This document shows positions 54,778 through 64,000 of a stretch of 64,000 nt of DNA, in pieces. Position 1 is the first letter of the stretch, and every line of letters starts with the position of its first letter. This DNA comes from Cytidiella melzeri (taxonomy: Eukaryota > Basidiomycota > Agaricomycetes > Polyporales > Irpicaceae). Under the pieces are notes generated by a model. The model ran no database searches. It saw nothing but the letters and a program-made list of their open reading frames with translations, and was not told the origin of the DNA. The position numbers and the translations under genes are program-made. Where the stretch lies: positions 60,427-124,426 of the forward strand of contig JABYQR010000101.1 in assembly GCA_022592445.1 (NCBI GenBank). Reading direction: 5' to 3'.

Positions 54778-56025
54778 ATGGATCCCAACCAGCCCACCGC
54801 CACTGCTGCACCTGCTGCCCCTGCTGCCAACCTGCGCCAGCAAGACGTCTTAAATATGTTGGGCGTCCTGACACAAAGGATGGTTGACCTTACCAATCAG
54901 GTGGCTGCACTTGCCGCCACACAGACGCCAGCGGTTGCCGCTGCTACGCACACTTCTCGGGAGAGAAGTATCGTCGAGAAGCTAGTCTCCTTCAAGGGGA
55001 AAACATCATCGGAAGCCAGGCTCTTCCGCCATGCTTTTATTGTCTGGGCCCAGAACCAGGGCAAGGCGTTCTTCCAGCAAGACACCCAAGGCCAGGTCCG
55101 GCTAGACAACAACGGTGCAAGGATCTTTGATCCCCACAAACTAATCACCAGCGCCCTGTCCTTCATGCAGGAGGACGCCGCTGATTGGGCTCGCCCTCAC
55201 ATTGAGGAGTTGGCCAATAGCAAACCAGCATTTGGAAATGACTGGGACATGTTTATCAAGGCTTTCAAAGCCAAATTCAAGCCTATAGATGCTGTCATGG
55301 AGGCCAAGACGAAAGTCGCCAACATGAAGCAAGGCAACAAGACCTTTGCCGCCCACATCTCCGAGTTTGAGACATGGGCCCCTCGCACTGGCTTGAGCCA
55401 GCAGGATCTCTTTGACCGTCTCAAGTCAAGCTTGAGCACAGAGTACTTGCAACGTGTCTCGTACTTCCAAACCCGCGCTGCTACCTATGACGCTCTCAAG
55501 GACCAGTGCAAGGCAGTTGACGCTCAGCTCGCCGATCTCCACAACAGCACAGGCAAGGTCATGGTGGACAGCTTGTCAGGGCATGGCAAGTCCCATCAGC
55601 AGGCGTTCCGTGATCCCAACGCCATGGAGATTGACACCTCCCGGTTCTCCGCCTCGTTTAACTCGCTCTTTGCGGGTCTGGGCAAGCAGGAGATCTTCCA
55701 GAAATGGAAGAAGGAGATGAGCAAGTGCTGCTCGGTTTGTGGATCCGAGAGCCACAGAAAGAGGGACTCAAAGCACCCCAATGATCCGGTCTGCAACCAC
55801 TACGGTAGCACCGGTCACTGGGGGGCAGTTTGCCTGAAACGGCTTCAAGGCGTCCCTAAGGGACAAAAAGTTGCTGCAACCTCATCCACCTTGTGGACCG
55901 CTACTACGCCGAAGCAAGATGCATCCAATGACAAGGATGCTAAGATTGCGGTGCTCAAGGACATGTTGGACATCCAGAGGAAGCAGATGGATGAAATGGC
56001 TGCTAAGATCAACGTGGTTTTTTGA
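54778..56025 (+). CDS. Gypsy gag protein (element 1)
   Basis: Capsid/nucleocapsid precursor of 415 residues from ATG 54778. After an Ala/Pro-rich start, a heptad helix (VLNMLGVLTQRMVDLTNQVAAL) is followed by a Retrotrans_gag-type core (FRHAFIVWAQNQGKAFF ... MFIKAFKAKFKPIDAVMEAKTKVANMKQGNKTFAAHISEFETW). The C-terminus has a degenerate zinc knuckle (CNHYGSTGHWGAVC), whose second Cys position is Tyr, plus a CCSVCGSESH segment. The gene ends GTT-TTT-TGA; a run of six T (56018-56023) at the stop would allow a -1 shift into pol. Confidence 0.9.
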   Translation: MDPNQPTATAAPAAPAANLRQQDVLNMLGVLTQRMVDLTNQVAALAATQTPAVAAATHTSRERSIVEKLVSFKGKTSSEARLFRHAFIVWAQNQGKAFFQQDTQGQVRLDNNGARIFDPHKLITSALSFMQEDAADWARPHIEELANSKPAFGNDWDMFIKAFKAKFKPIDAVMEAKTKVANMKQGNKTFAAHISEFETWAPRTGLSQQDLFDRLKSSLSTEYLQRVSYFQTRAATYDALKDQCKAVDAQLADLHNSTGKVMVDSLSGHGKSHQQAFRDPNAMEIDTSRFSASFNSLFAGLGKQEIFQKWKKEMSKCCSVCGSESHRKRDSKHPNDPVCNHYGSTGHWGAVCLKRLQGVPKGQKVAATSSTLWTATTPKQDASNDKDAKIAVLKDMLDIQRKQMDEMAAKINVVF

Positions 56026-59000
56026 AAAGGACTCGTGACAAAGCCGCAGCTGCGAGTCCCCCCAATACCCCGTCCTTGTTTTCCTCGTCTTCCACCTCGT
56101 CATCTTTGTGTACCATAGCAACTCCATACCCGTTGTCTACTGTCTCTGCTTGTACTATATCGTCTCTGGACCGATTATTGTCTCATTTCCGTATACATGT
56201 ACTAGTAAAAGGTCTGAATAGAAGTATTCGCGTTCCTGCCATGATTGATTTAGGAGCTACAGCTTTATTCATCAGTCATCAGTTTGTCGAAAAGCATAAG
56301 ATTATTCAGCACCCACTTGAAAGGGTTATCTCATTGCATAACATCGACGGAACTAAGAATAAAGCTGGCGGATTAATGCACTTTGTTCGCCTTACACTCA
56401 CTGTTGGAGACCACACAGAAAAGGCAGAGTTTCTTGTCACGGACTTGGGTCCAGAAGACATCATACTTGGGCTACCATGGCTCAAGCGCGTAAACCCTAC
56501 CGTCAACTGGGAAAAAGGAGAAATGACGATTCTGAGCGGCTTGGAAGAATCTCCTGACAAACCTTTCCAGAAGGTTGACGGTGATTGCAAAGAACGTAGG
56601 CAGTGGGTCAAAGCCGGGATTATCCAAGATGCCGCTGACGAAGTCTGGTGTATGGCCGGCTTCACCTACTCTACTAAGCTTGCTGCTGAAGCAAACAAAG
56701 CTAAAGCTCAGCGCTCCTTCGAAGACATTGTTCCATTAGAATACCACAGATACGCTAAAGTATTCTCTGAGGAAGAGTCTAATCGGCTACCCCAGCATCA
56801 GCCCTGGGACCATTCAATTGATCTCAAACCAGACGCTCCTGAGACCATCAAATCAAACGTTTAACCTATGCCCCTGAACGAACAAGCCGAGCTTGACAAG
56901 TTCATTCAGGAGAACCTAGCGAAAGGTTACATCACGCCTTCTAAGTCTCCAATGGCTTCTCCAGTCTTCTTCATCAAAAAGAAGGATAACAAACTCCGAC
57001 TTATTCAGGACTATTGTAAACTCAACGACATCACTGTGAAGAACCGCTACCCTCTACCGCTTGCCACCGACATCATCAACAAGCTCAAGGGTGCAAAGAT
57101 CTTCACCAAATTTGATGTTTGTTGGAGATATCACAATGTCCGCATCAAAGAAGGAGATGAGTACAAAGCGGCTTTTGTTACCAACCGAGGACTTTTCAAA
57201 CCTAAAGTCATGTTCTTCGGTCTCACGAACTCACCCGCTACCTTCCAAGCTCTGATGGACAACATCTTTGCCGACCTCGTTGCCGAGGGCAAGGTGGCTG
57301 TCTATCTAGATGACATCTTGATCTGGAGCAACAACCTGACAGAGCACCGCAAGGTTGTACATGAAGTCCTCGAGCGACTTCAACAGCACAATCTCTACCT
57401 TTGGCCGGAAAGTGCGAGTTTGAGAAATCTGAGATTGAATACCTCGGGTTGATCATTCGCGCCGGCGAAGTAGCTATGGACCCCGTCAAAGTCCAAGCAG
57501 TTTCTACGTGGCCCACACCCAAGAACCTCAAAGAAGTTAGAGGGTTCATAGGGTTTGCCAACTTCTACCGACGCTTCATTCAGGATTTCTCAAAGCATGC
57601 GCGGCCTCTACACAACCTGACTAAGAAGGACGTACCGTTCGTCTGGGGTCCAGCACAGCAGACTGCCTTCACGTTGCTAAAGAAGGCCTTTACTACTAAG
57701 CCTATCTTGGCAGTCTGGGACCCTGAACTCCCTACACGTCTAGAAGTCAATGCTTTGGGCTATGCAACCGGTGGAATCATCTCCCAGAAATGGAAGGAAG
57801 ATGGATTTTATCACCCTATCGCCTACCGGTCCGCATCTATGACTGAAGCCAAGCGTAACTACGAGATCTTTGATCGGGAGATGTTAGCCATCACCGAGGC
57901 TCTCAAAGATTGGCGCCACTACCTTGAGGGGCTCAAGGAACCGTTTGAGATCTGGACAGATCACGCAAACCTGCAGTACTGGAAGACTGTGCAACACCTC
58001 ACTCGACGTCAAGCACGTTGGTCATTACTTTTGGCTGACTTCGACTTTGTGTTGGTACACAAGCCTGGTAGTACCATGATACACGCTGATCCTCTCTCTC
58101 GTCTTCACTCACACGCTGTCACAGACGAAGAAGACAACAAGGATCAGTTGGTACTTAAACCGGAACATTTCCGCATCCTTGCTACCAGTGCACTTGCCAC
58201 TGCTTCTCTGCTCGAATCAAAGATCCGAGAATGCACGGAACAAGAAGCAGAAGTCGCACAAGCTCTTGCTACCCTTCGAAAGAAGGGTCCTCGCAAACTT
58301 GTCGGCAGTTTACTCGAATGGGAAGAGAGTGACGGACTCATCTATTACAAGGGAAAACTCTATATCCCTGATAACAAAGAGCTCTGTTACGAAATAGTCA
58401 AATCTTGCCATGACACCCCCGCCGCTGGTCATCCGGGCAAACACGGCACCATAGAGCTAGTCTCACGACACTATTGGTGGCCAAAGATGAATGCCTTTGT
58501 AGAGACTTACGTACTAGGATGTGATCGCTGTCAACGCTATAAGTCAGCTCCGCACCCTAAAGCAGTACTACAGCCTCAGGAAACTCCGGCCAGACCTTGG
58601 GAACATGTCGGAGTAGATCTCATCACTCAGCTGCCACCCTCTAAGGGATTCAATTCGATTGCGGTCTATGTCAACCATTACTCCAATCAAACGCACATCA
58701 TCCCTACTACCACTAAGGTTAACGCTGAGGAGATTGCCAATCTACACTACAAAAAAGTATTCCGACTTCACGGCATTCCCAAGAAGGTATTCTCTGATCG
58801 AGGACCCCAGTTTGCAGCGTGCTTCATGTGTGCGCTCTATCACCGCCTAGGCATAGAGACTGGTTTTACAACAGCCTATCATCCGCAAGGAAATGGCAAA
58901 GTCGAACGCAAAAACCAGGACATTGAACAGTACCTGCGTCTATTCTGTCAGCAACAACAAGACGACTGGGTTGATCATCTGCCAGCGGCTGAGTTTGCAC

Positions 59001-59818
59001 TCAACTCGCGAGTACATGCGGGTAATTCACAAACACCGTTTGAGGTCATCTACGGATGTCGCCCCGACTTCACCATACCAGTTGGCAAGCGAAGCAATAT
59101 CCCATCACTCGATGAGCGCCTTGACAACATGGCTCGAGTACGCCAGGAGACCGAAGCAGCTCTTCGTCTAAGCAAAGAAAAGATGAAGCAACTCTATGAG
59201 TCTGAGAAGCACTCTCCACGTGTCTTCCAAGTAGGGGACATGGTCTGGCTAAATGCTAAGAACGTCCAGATCCACCAGGCCACCCCTAAACTCGGTCCTC
59301 GTCAGCTCGGCCCGTACAAGGTCATCAAACGCATTGGCAATCTTGACTACAAACTCAATCTACCCAGCTATCTCCAAATCCACCCCGTCTTCCATATCAA
59401 CCGTCCAAGTCCCTGGCACGACAACGGCAAAGACGTACCTCCACCTCCTGATCCTATCGTCATAGAAGGAGAAGAACAGTACATTGTCAAAAAGGTGCTA
59501 GACAGCAGGCTACACGGACGTTGGAAGAAATTGCAATTCCTTGTCAAATGGGAAGGGTATTCAGACAGACACAGTAGCTGGGAACCGGTTGAAAACCACG
59601 AGAATAGTCAAGAAGCAATTGACAACTTCTACAAAGCAAACCCTGGAGCGCCCCGGGTCATCAAAGCTTCACTCTTCGCAGATCTCCGCTTGCACTTTCG
59701 GGAATTCAATACCCAGACCGACCCCGCTTTCCTTCGCACAATCTATCCATCTACACACGATCTTAGCTGGGATGAAGGCAAACACATTGGTCTGGATATC
59801 TCAAGAACATCACACTGA
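56022..59818 (+). pseudogene. Gypsy pol (element 1): protease, RT, RNase H, integrase, chromodomain, with two lesions
   Basis: The reading frame follows gag in -1. The protease region is at 56220-56300, but the catalytic DSG is DLG here (AMIDLGATALF). A TAA at 56862-56864, where the family has Tyr (V-Y-P-M), interrupts the chain before RT. RT has FTKFDVCWRYHNVRI and YLDDILIWSNN. Near 57410 a one-base deletion shifts the frame, and RT/RNase H continues from KCEFEKSEIEYLG with VRGFIGFANFYRRFI, NYEIFDREMLAI and HANLQYWKTVQHLTRRQARW. Integrase (HPGKHG, GCDRCQRY, VDLITQL, FSDRGPQF, NGKVERKNQD), GPF/Y-like LGPRQLGPYKVI and a chromodomain (LQFLVKWEGYSDRHSSWEP) are otherwise intact up to the stop at 59818. 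The two lesions are shared with gypsy element 2. Confidence 0.92.
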
Positions 59819-59983
59819 TGGGTAACGTCGAGTCAACAACACCAGAAGGGGAGAAACTTCCTAGCATCCTTCTGACTAGACAATCGGGGCAATTCTGCTG
59901 AATCCCTGTAGACAGGTAGAAGACCTCTATCACCACAACACAGTGATGCTTCGCAAGGACGCTCGATTTAAGGAGGGGGGTAA

Positions 59984-60741
59984 TGTCATGGATGGCCTGA
60001 CTAGCCCTTAATTTTCGCAATTTACCTCTTGTTTTTATCTACAAAACTGCGGGCTGCAGCTCAGTTGCAACCTTCTCTGCACAAACTTCTTTGCACGTCT
60101 ATTAAGCGCCCGTATCACGTGGCTTAGATGCTCCACACGGTCACGTTACTTGCTACTACGTCACACTGGCATGTGACTTAGCTTAAGTAAGACCACATGG
60201 CTACAAGCACATGGCTCAGCCTATAGCTAGGGTTTGACGTCATAGATACCGTTCACATGGACTCCTTATTGTTCTTTCCCTATTGTTCTCTTTATGGAAG
60301 GATGTTCTCACAGGTGTGGGAATGGAATACAATAGTTGGTCTCCTTTTAGATAGATTCTCTCACAAGTAGAGTTCTTGGCAAAGTCTAGACAATAGCTAT
60401 TGTTCTCCTTTAGGTAGTTCTTTTGCTCTTCGTTCACACGGCTTCTTGCAAAGCCTGCCCTCAACATGGTCTGTGCGCAGGTCCCTGAAGTCTATATATA
60501 CTGCTATATGTATGTTCCTAGCCCCTCATCTCGACCTCTTGGTCTTTACTGGGCTAGGTAAGCAACCCCCTCTTGTACTACATAGCTGGTAGTAACAATA
60601 CTAACTTGGTCTTTACTGGGCTAGATACTTGTATAAAGTCTGATAGCTGGTGAGAGCACTGTGCTACACGCCTGCCACCACCTCCTTGTCGATATCCACA
60701 CTGTGTCCCTGTCTGCCATGTTGAGCCCCGTCTCTGTGTCA
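59984..60741 (+). repeat. 3' LTR of gypsy element 1 (LTR C, 758 bp)
   Basis: TGTCATGGATGG ... CTCTGTGTCA, preceded by the polypurine GGAGGGGGGTAA and followed by target duplication GAGAG (60742-60746). Confidence 0.93.
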
Positions 60742-60746
60742 GAGAG

Positions 60747-62756
60747 GATCAGCGTGTATCATGGTACTACCAGTCTTGTGTACCAACACAAAGTCGAAGT
60801 CAGCCAAAAGTAATGACCAACGTGCTTGACGTCGAGTGAGGTGTTGCACAGTCTTCCAGTACTGCAGGTTTGCGTGATCTGTCCAGATCTCAAACGGTTC
60901 CTTGAGCCCCTCAAGGTAGTGGCGCCAATCTTTGAGAGCCTCGGTGATGGCTAACATCTCCCGATCAAAGATCTCGTAGTTACGCTTGGCTTCAGTCATA
61001 GATGCGGACCGGTAGGCGATAGGGTGATAAAATCCATCTTCCTTCCATTTCTGGGAGATGATTCCACCGGTTGCATAGCCCAAAGCATTGACTTCTAGAC
61101 GTGTAGGGAGTTCAGGGTCCCAGACTGCCAAGATAGGCTTAGTAGTAAAGGCCTTCTTTAGCAACGTGAAGGCAGTCTGCTGTGCTGGACCCCAGACGAA
61201 CGGTACGTCCTTCTTAGTCAGGTTGTGTAGAGGCCGCGCATGCTTTGAGAAATCCTGAATGAAGCGTCGGTAGAAGTTGGCAAACCCTATGAACCCTCTA
61301 ACTTCTTTGAGGTTCTTGGGTGTGGGCCACGTAGAAACTGCTTGGACTTTGACGGGGTCCATAGCTACTTCGCCGGCGCGAATGATCAACCCGAGGTATT
61401 CAATCTCAGATTTCTCAAACTCGCACTTTCCGGCCAAAGGTAGAGATTGTGCTGTTGAAGTCGCTCGAGGACTTCATGTACAACCTTGCGGTGCTCTGTC
61501 AGGTTGTTGCTCCAGATCAAGATGTCATCTAGATAGACAGCCACCTTGCCCTCGGCAACGAGGTCGGCAAAGATGTTGTCCATCAGAGCTTGGAAGGTAG
61601 CGGGTGAGTTCGTGAGACCGAAGAACATGACTTTAGGTTTGAAAAGTCCTCGGTTGGTAACAAAAGCCGCTTTGTACTCATCTCCTTCTTTGATGCGGAC
61701 ATTGTGATATCTCCAACAAACATCAAATTTGGTGAAGATCTTTGCACCCTTGAGCTTGTTGATGATGTCGGTGGCAAGCGGTAGAGGGTAGCGGTTCTTC
61801 ACAGTGATGTCGTTGAGTTTACAATAGTCCTGAATAAGTCGGAGTTTGTTATCCTTCTTTTTGATGAAGAAGACTGGAGAAGCCATTGGAGACTTAGAAG
61901 GCGTGATGTAACCTTTCGCTAGGTTCTCCTGAATGAACTTGTCAAGCTCGGCTTGTTCGTTCAGGGGCATAGGTTAAACGTTTGATTTGATGGTCTCAGG
62001 AGCGTCTGGTTTGAGATCAATTGAATGGTCCCAGGGCTGATGCTGGGGTAGCCGATTAGACTCTTCCTCAGAGAATACTTTAGCGTATCTGTGGTACTCT
62101 AATGGAACGATGTCTTCGAAGGAGCGCTGAGCTTTAGCTTTGTTTGCTTCAGCAGCAAGCTTAGTAGAGTAGGTGAAGCCGGCCATACACCAGACTTCGT
62201 CAGCGGCATCTTGGATAATCCCGGCTTTGACCCACTGCCTACGTTCTTTGCAATCACCGTCAACCTTCTGGAAAGGTTTGTCAGGAGATTCTTCCAAGCC
62301 GCTCAGAATCGTCATTTCTCCTTTTTCCCAGTTGACGGTAGGGTTTACGCGCTTGAGCCATGGTAGCCCAAGTATGATGTCTTCTGGACCCAAGTCCGTG
62401 ACAAGAAACTCTGCCTTTTCTGTGTGGTCTCCAACAGTGAGTGTAAGGCGAACAAAGTGCATTAATCCGCCAGCTTTATTCTTAGTTCCGTCGATGTTAT
62501 GCAATGAGATAACCCTTTCAAGTGGGTGCTGAATAATCTTATGCTTTTTGACGAACTGATGACTGATGAATAAAGCTGTAGCTCCTGAATCGATCATGGC
62601 AGGAACGCAAATGCTTTTATTCAGACCTTTTACTAGTACATGTATTCGGAAATGAGACGATAACCGGTCTAGAGACGATATAGTACATGCGGAGACAGTA
62701 GACAACGGGCACGGAGTTGCTATGGTACACGAGGCAGAAGACGATGCAGATGACAA
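60747..62756 (-). pseudogene. Gypsy element 2: protease, RT and RNase H part of pol
   Basis: Minus-strand pol, cut at 60747 by gypsy element 1. The protease has the proper DSG (AMIDSGATALF near 62590). It shares with element 1 the TAA before RT (at 61971-61973) and the one-base deletion near 61428. From about 62560 down to 60747 its sequence is almost identical to 56296-58106 of element 1: the translated RT segments are identical and the RNase H segments differ at one residue (HKTGS versus HKPGS). The region upstream of 62560 is visibly diverged. Confidence 0.9.
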
Positions 62757-62941
62757 AGGAAGTAAGGACAGTGATAGAAGGCTATGAAAGTAGAGGAAAG
62801 TGTTGAGAGAGCAAGACTGAGAGGGATCACACAGTGGGAGTTGGGGATCAAAAGTGCGTATCGTTGCATTGATCAGAGTAAGTTATATATACCATAACTA
62901 CGGCGCTCGTACGTTAAGCGTCTGATTAATATAGTCGAACA
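62757..62941 (-). repeat. 3' LTR of copia element 2 (about 185-190 bp)
   Basis: On the minus strand, GAAGGGGAG (polypurine) is followed by TGTTCGACTATATTAATC at 62941. The LTR contains TATATATAA and CT-rich stretches and ends near 62757, where gypsy element 2 sequence begins. The exact end is uncertain because the partner LTR is outside the window. Confidence 0.7.
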
Positions 62942-62948
62942 CTCCCCT

Positions 62949-64000
62949 TCAAGCACAAATATGAACTAGTTCATTGAAGTGCTTGAGTTTTTCGAGAGGT
63001 AGTGCTTTAGTAAGTGTATCAGCACGTTGATCGTTAGAAGATATATGATGAATAGTTATATACTTCTTGAGTACACAATCACTGATGAAATTCTTACAAA
63101 TTTCGAAGTGTTTAGTTCGTTGTGAATCTTGCTCGTCAGGTGAGCTAACAATGGCAATAGTTGATGCACTGTCAGTATACATTTTGACAGGATCCATAGT
63201 AAAGTTCAGTAGTTCGTCAATGAGTGCTTTTAGATATATAGCCTCAGTTGACGCATGTGCTAAGGCATATAATTCGGCTTCGGTGACCAATAGTGTTACG
63301 AGTGAACCGCGCTTACTTGACCAAGAGATAAGCGAATCATTGTATGTAAAGGTGTAGCCCATTATTGGTTTATTGCTGTATGTAGTCATACCGTCAGAAT
63401 CAGCGTATCCGACAAGTGAAGTATTAGTAGTAGTTGCTTGGTTTCCTAGGACAAGCCAGTAATCGCACGTTCCCTTCAAGTATAGGTAACACTGTTTAGC
63501 TGCAGCAAAGTGTTTCTTAGAAGGGTCAGCTAAGTATCATGCAAGTTGACCAGTGCAGTATGCAACGTCTGGTCGAGTACAGTCAGTGACGTATCGTAAA
63601 CCACCGACTAAAGACATGTATTGTTTAATAGCATCAGCATCCTGACAAGGTTCTTTCGAGTCACTGGGGGCTAAGTTGTGCTCGTGTATCATAGGCGTAC
63701 GGCGTGTATGATCGTGGTCAAAGTTGTTTCGTTTGAGTATAGTTTGGATATAATCGCGTTGACAAAGCTTGATAACACCAGAGGCTTTGTCGTAATCGAT
63801 CTCCATGCCAAGCATCCAGTGAATAGTGCCACTGTTTGTTACCTCGACATGTTGTCTAAGTGCTATCTCAAATTGTTCAGCAATGACAGAAGTGATAGTA
63901 CAGAGAGTAATATCGTCGACATGAACAGCGAGTATAAGTATTAGTTTGTCTCCCCTGTAAAGGTAGAAGACAGCGTTATCGTAGTCTGAACGCTTGAGTC
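62949..64000 (-). pseudogene. Copia element 2: RT (partial) and RNase H, running off the window
   Basis: Minus-strand pol from the window edge: RT with HVDDITL near 63910, MLGMEIDYDKASG, and SLVGGLRYVTDCTRPDVAY. Then RNase H with LVGYADSDGMTTYSNKPIMGYTF, SLVTLLVTEAELYALAHASTEAIYL and a C-terminal HHISSNDQRADTLTKAL. A TGA at 63535-63537 stands where the family has Arg (QLA-R-YLADP), consistent with a C-to-T change; otherwise the frame is open. It differs from copia element 1 in LTR and sequence, so it is a separate family. Confidence 0.88.

Larger units (their letters stand above)
52892..60741 (+). mobile_element. Ty3/gypsy chromodomain retrotransposon 1, full length (7850 bp)
   Basis: LTR B (52892-53648), an extra ORF (53794-54522), gag (54778-56025), pol (56022-59818, with two lesions), polypurine AAGGAGGGGGG before LTR C (59984-60741). 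Target duplication GAGAG on both sides (52887-52891, 60742-60746). It sits inside the pol gene of gypsy element 2, of the same family but opposite orientation. It is structurally complete but carries an in-frame stop and a one-base deletion in pol. Confidence 0.93.
48189..62756 (-). mobile_element. Ty3/gypsy chromovirus-type element 2, minus strand, twice interrupted and 5'-incomplete
   Basis: The parts, in element order, are protease-RT-RNase H (62756-60747), integrase and chromodomain (52891-51165), 3' non-coding sequence, and 3' LTR (48942-48189). It is interrupted by gypsy element 1 (52892-60746 including one GAGAG) and by the AT-rich element at 49046-51102 in its 3' non-coding part. Gag and the 5' LTR are absent from this window: at about 62757 it abuts the LTR of another copia element. 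It carries several stop codons and cannot be autonomous. Confidence 0.88.

Noticed and set aside
57238..57561. 107-codon antisense frame, identical to one at 61277-61600
   Set aside because: It is a shadow of gypsy reverse transcriptase; the identity reflects the near-identical pol segments, not a gene. It was used only as evidence for conversion.

Overview
The window reads as nuclear DNA of a filamentous basidiomycete, most likely an Agaricomycete. Introns are many and short (about 42-130 nt). The genes include an F-box family, a Zn2Cys6 regulator, a non-canonical G-alpha and an NCS1 permease, and the transposons are Ty1/copia, chromodomain Ty3/gypsy, PIF/Harbinger and LINE types. No species is claimed, and no tRNA or rRNA gene was recognised.

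Layout. 0-8.4 kb: a possible first exon, a decayed F-box gene, a bHLH regulator and, divergent from it, a mitochondrial Obg GTPase (MTG2). 8.4-18.7 kb: one F-box pseudogene blown apart by a three-layer nest, namely an ORF1-only LINE (8952-17411), a near-pristine copia element inside it (9139-15882), and an unclassified 1829-bp insertion inside the copia pol gene (12353-14181). 18.7-21.4 kb: an F-box relic and the one intact F-box paralogue. 23-27 kb: a Zn2Cys6 regulator. 27.5-35.7 kb: a compact conserved block with a purine-cytosine-type permease, signal peptidase SEC11, an unusual G-alpha (head-to-head with SEC11) and a secreted PEBP-like protein.

37.2-42.6 kb: an apparently intact two-gene PIF/Harbinger transposon with a 3-bp target duplication. 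It sits exactly between the signal-peptide codons and the rest of a small secreted-protein gene. 42.6-48.2 kb: AT-rich repeat land with a large imperfect palindrome and a copia relic. 48.2-62.7 kb: a minus-strand chromodomain gypsy element (3' LTR at 48189), itself hit by an unclassified 2-kb AT-rich element and, in pol, by a complete 7.85-kb plus-strand gypsy element (LTRs 52892 and 59984, target duplication GAGAG). From 62.75 kb to the end: the 3' part of another copia element.

The most informative observations are structural. (1) The nest can be peeled back base by base, and the copia reading frame is restored when its insertion is removed. (2) The LINE keeps an intact ORF1 but has no ORF2. 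(3) Three introns supported by protein homology use GC donors, one of them inside the G-alpha P-loop. (4) The two gypsy copies are nearly identical over one 1.8-kb inverted segment but clearly diverged elsewhere, and they share two disabling lesions there, which looks like gene conversion. (5) The bHLH promoter carries a perfect CACGTG box that suits its own DNA-binding residues. All exon borders were read by eye from splice signals and protein continuity.
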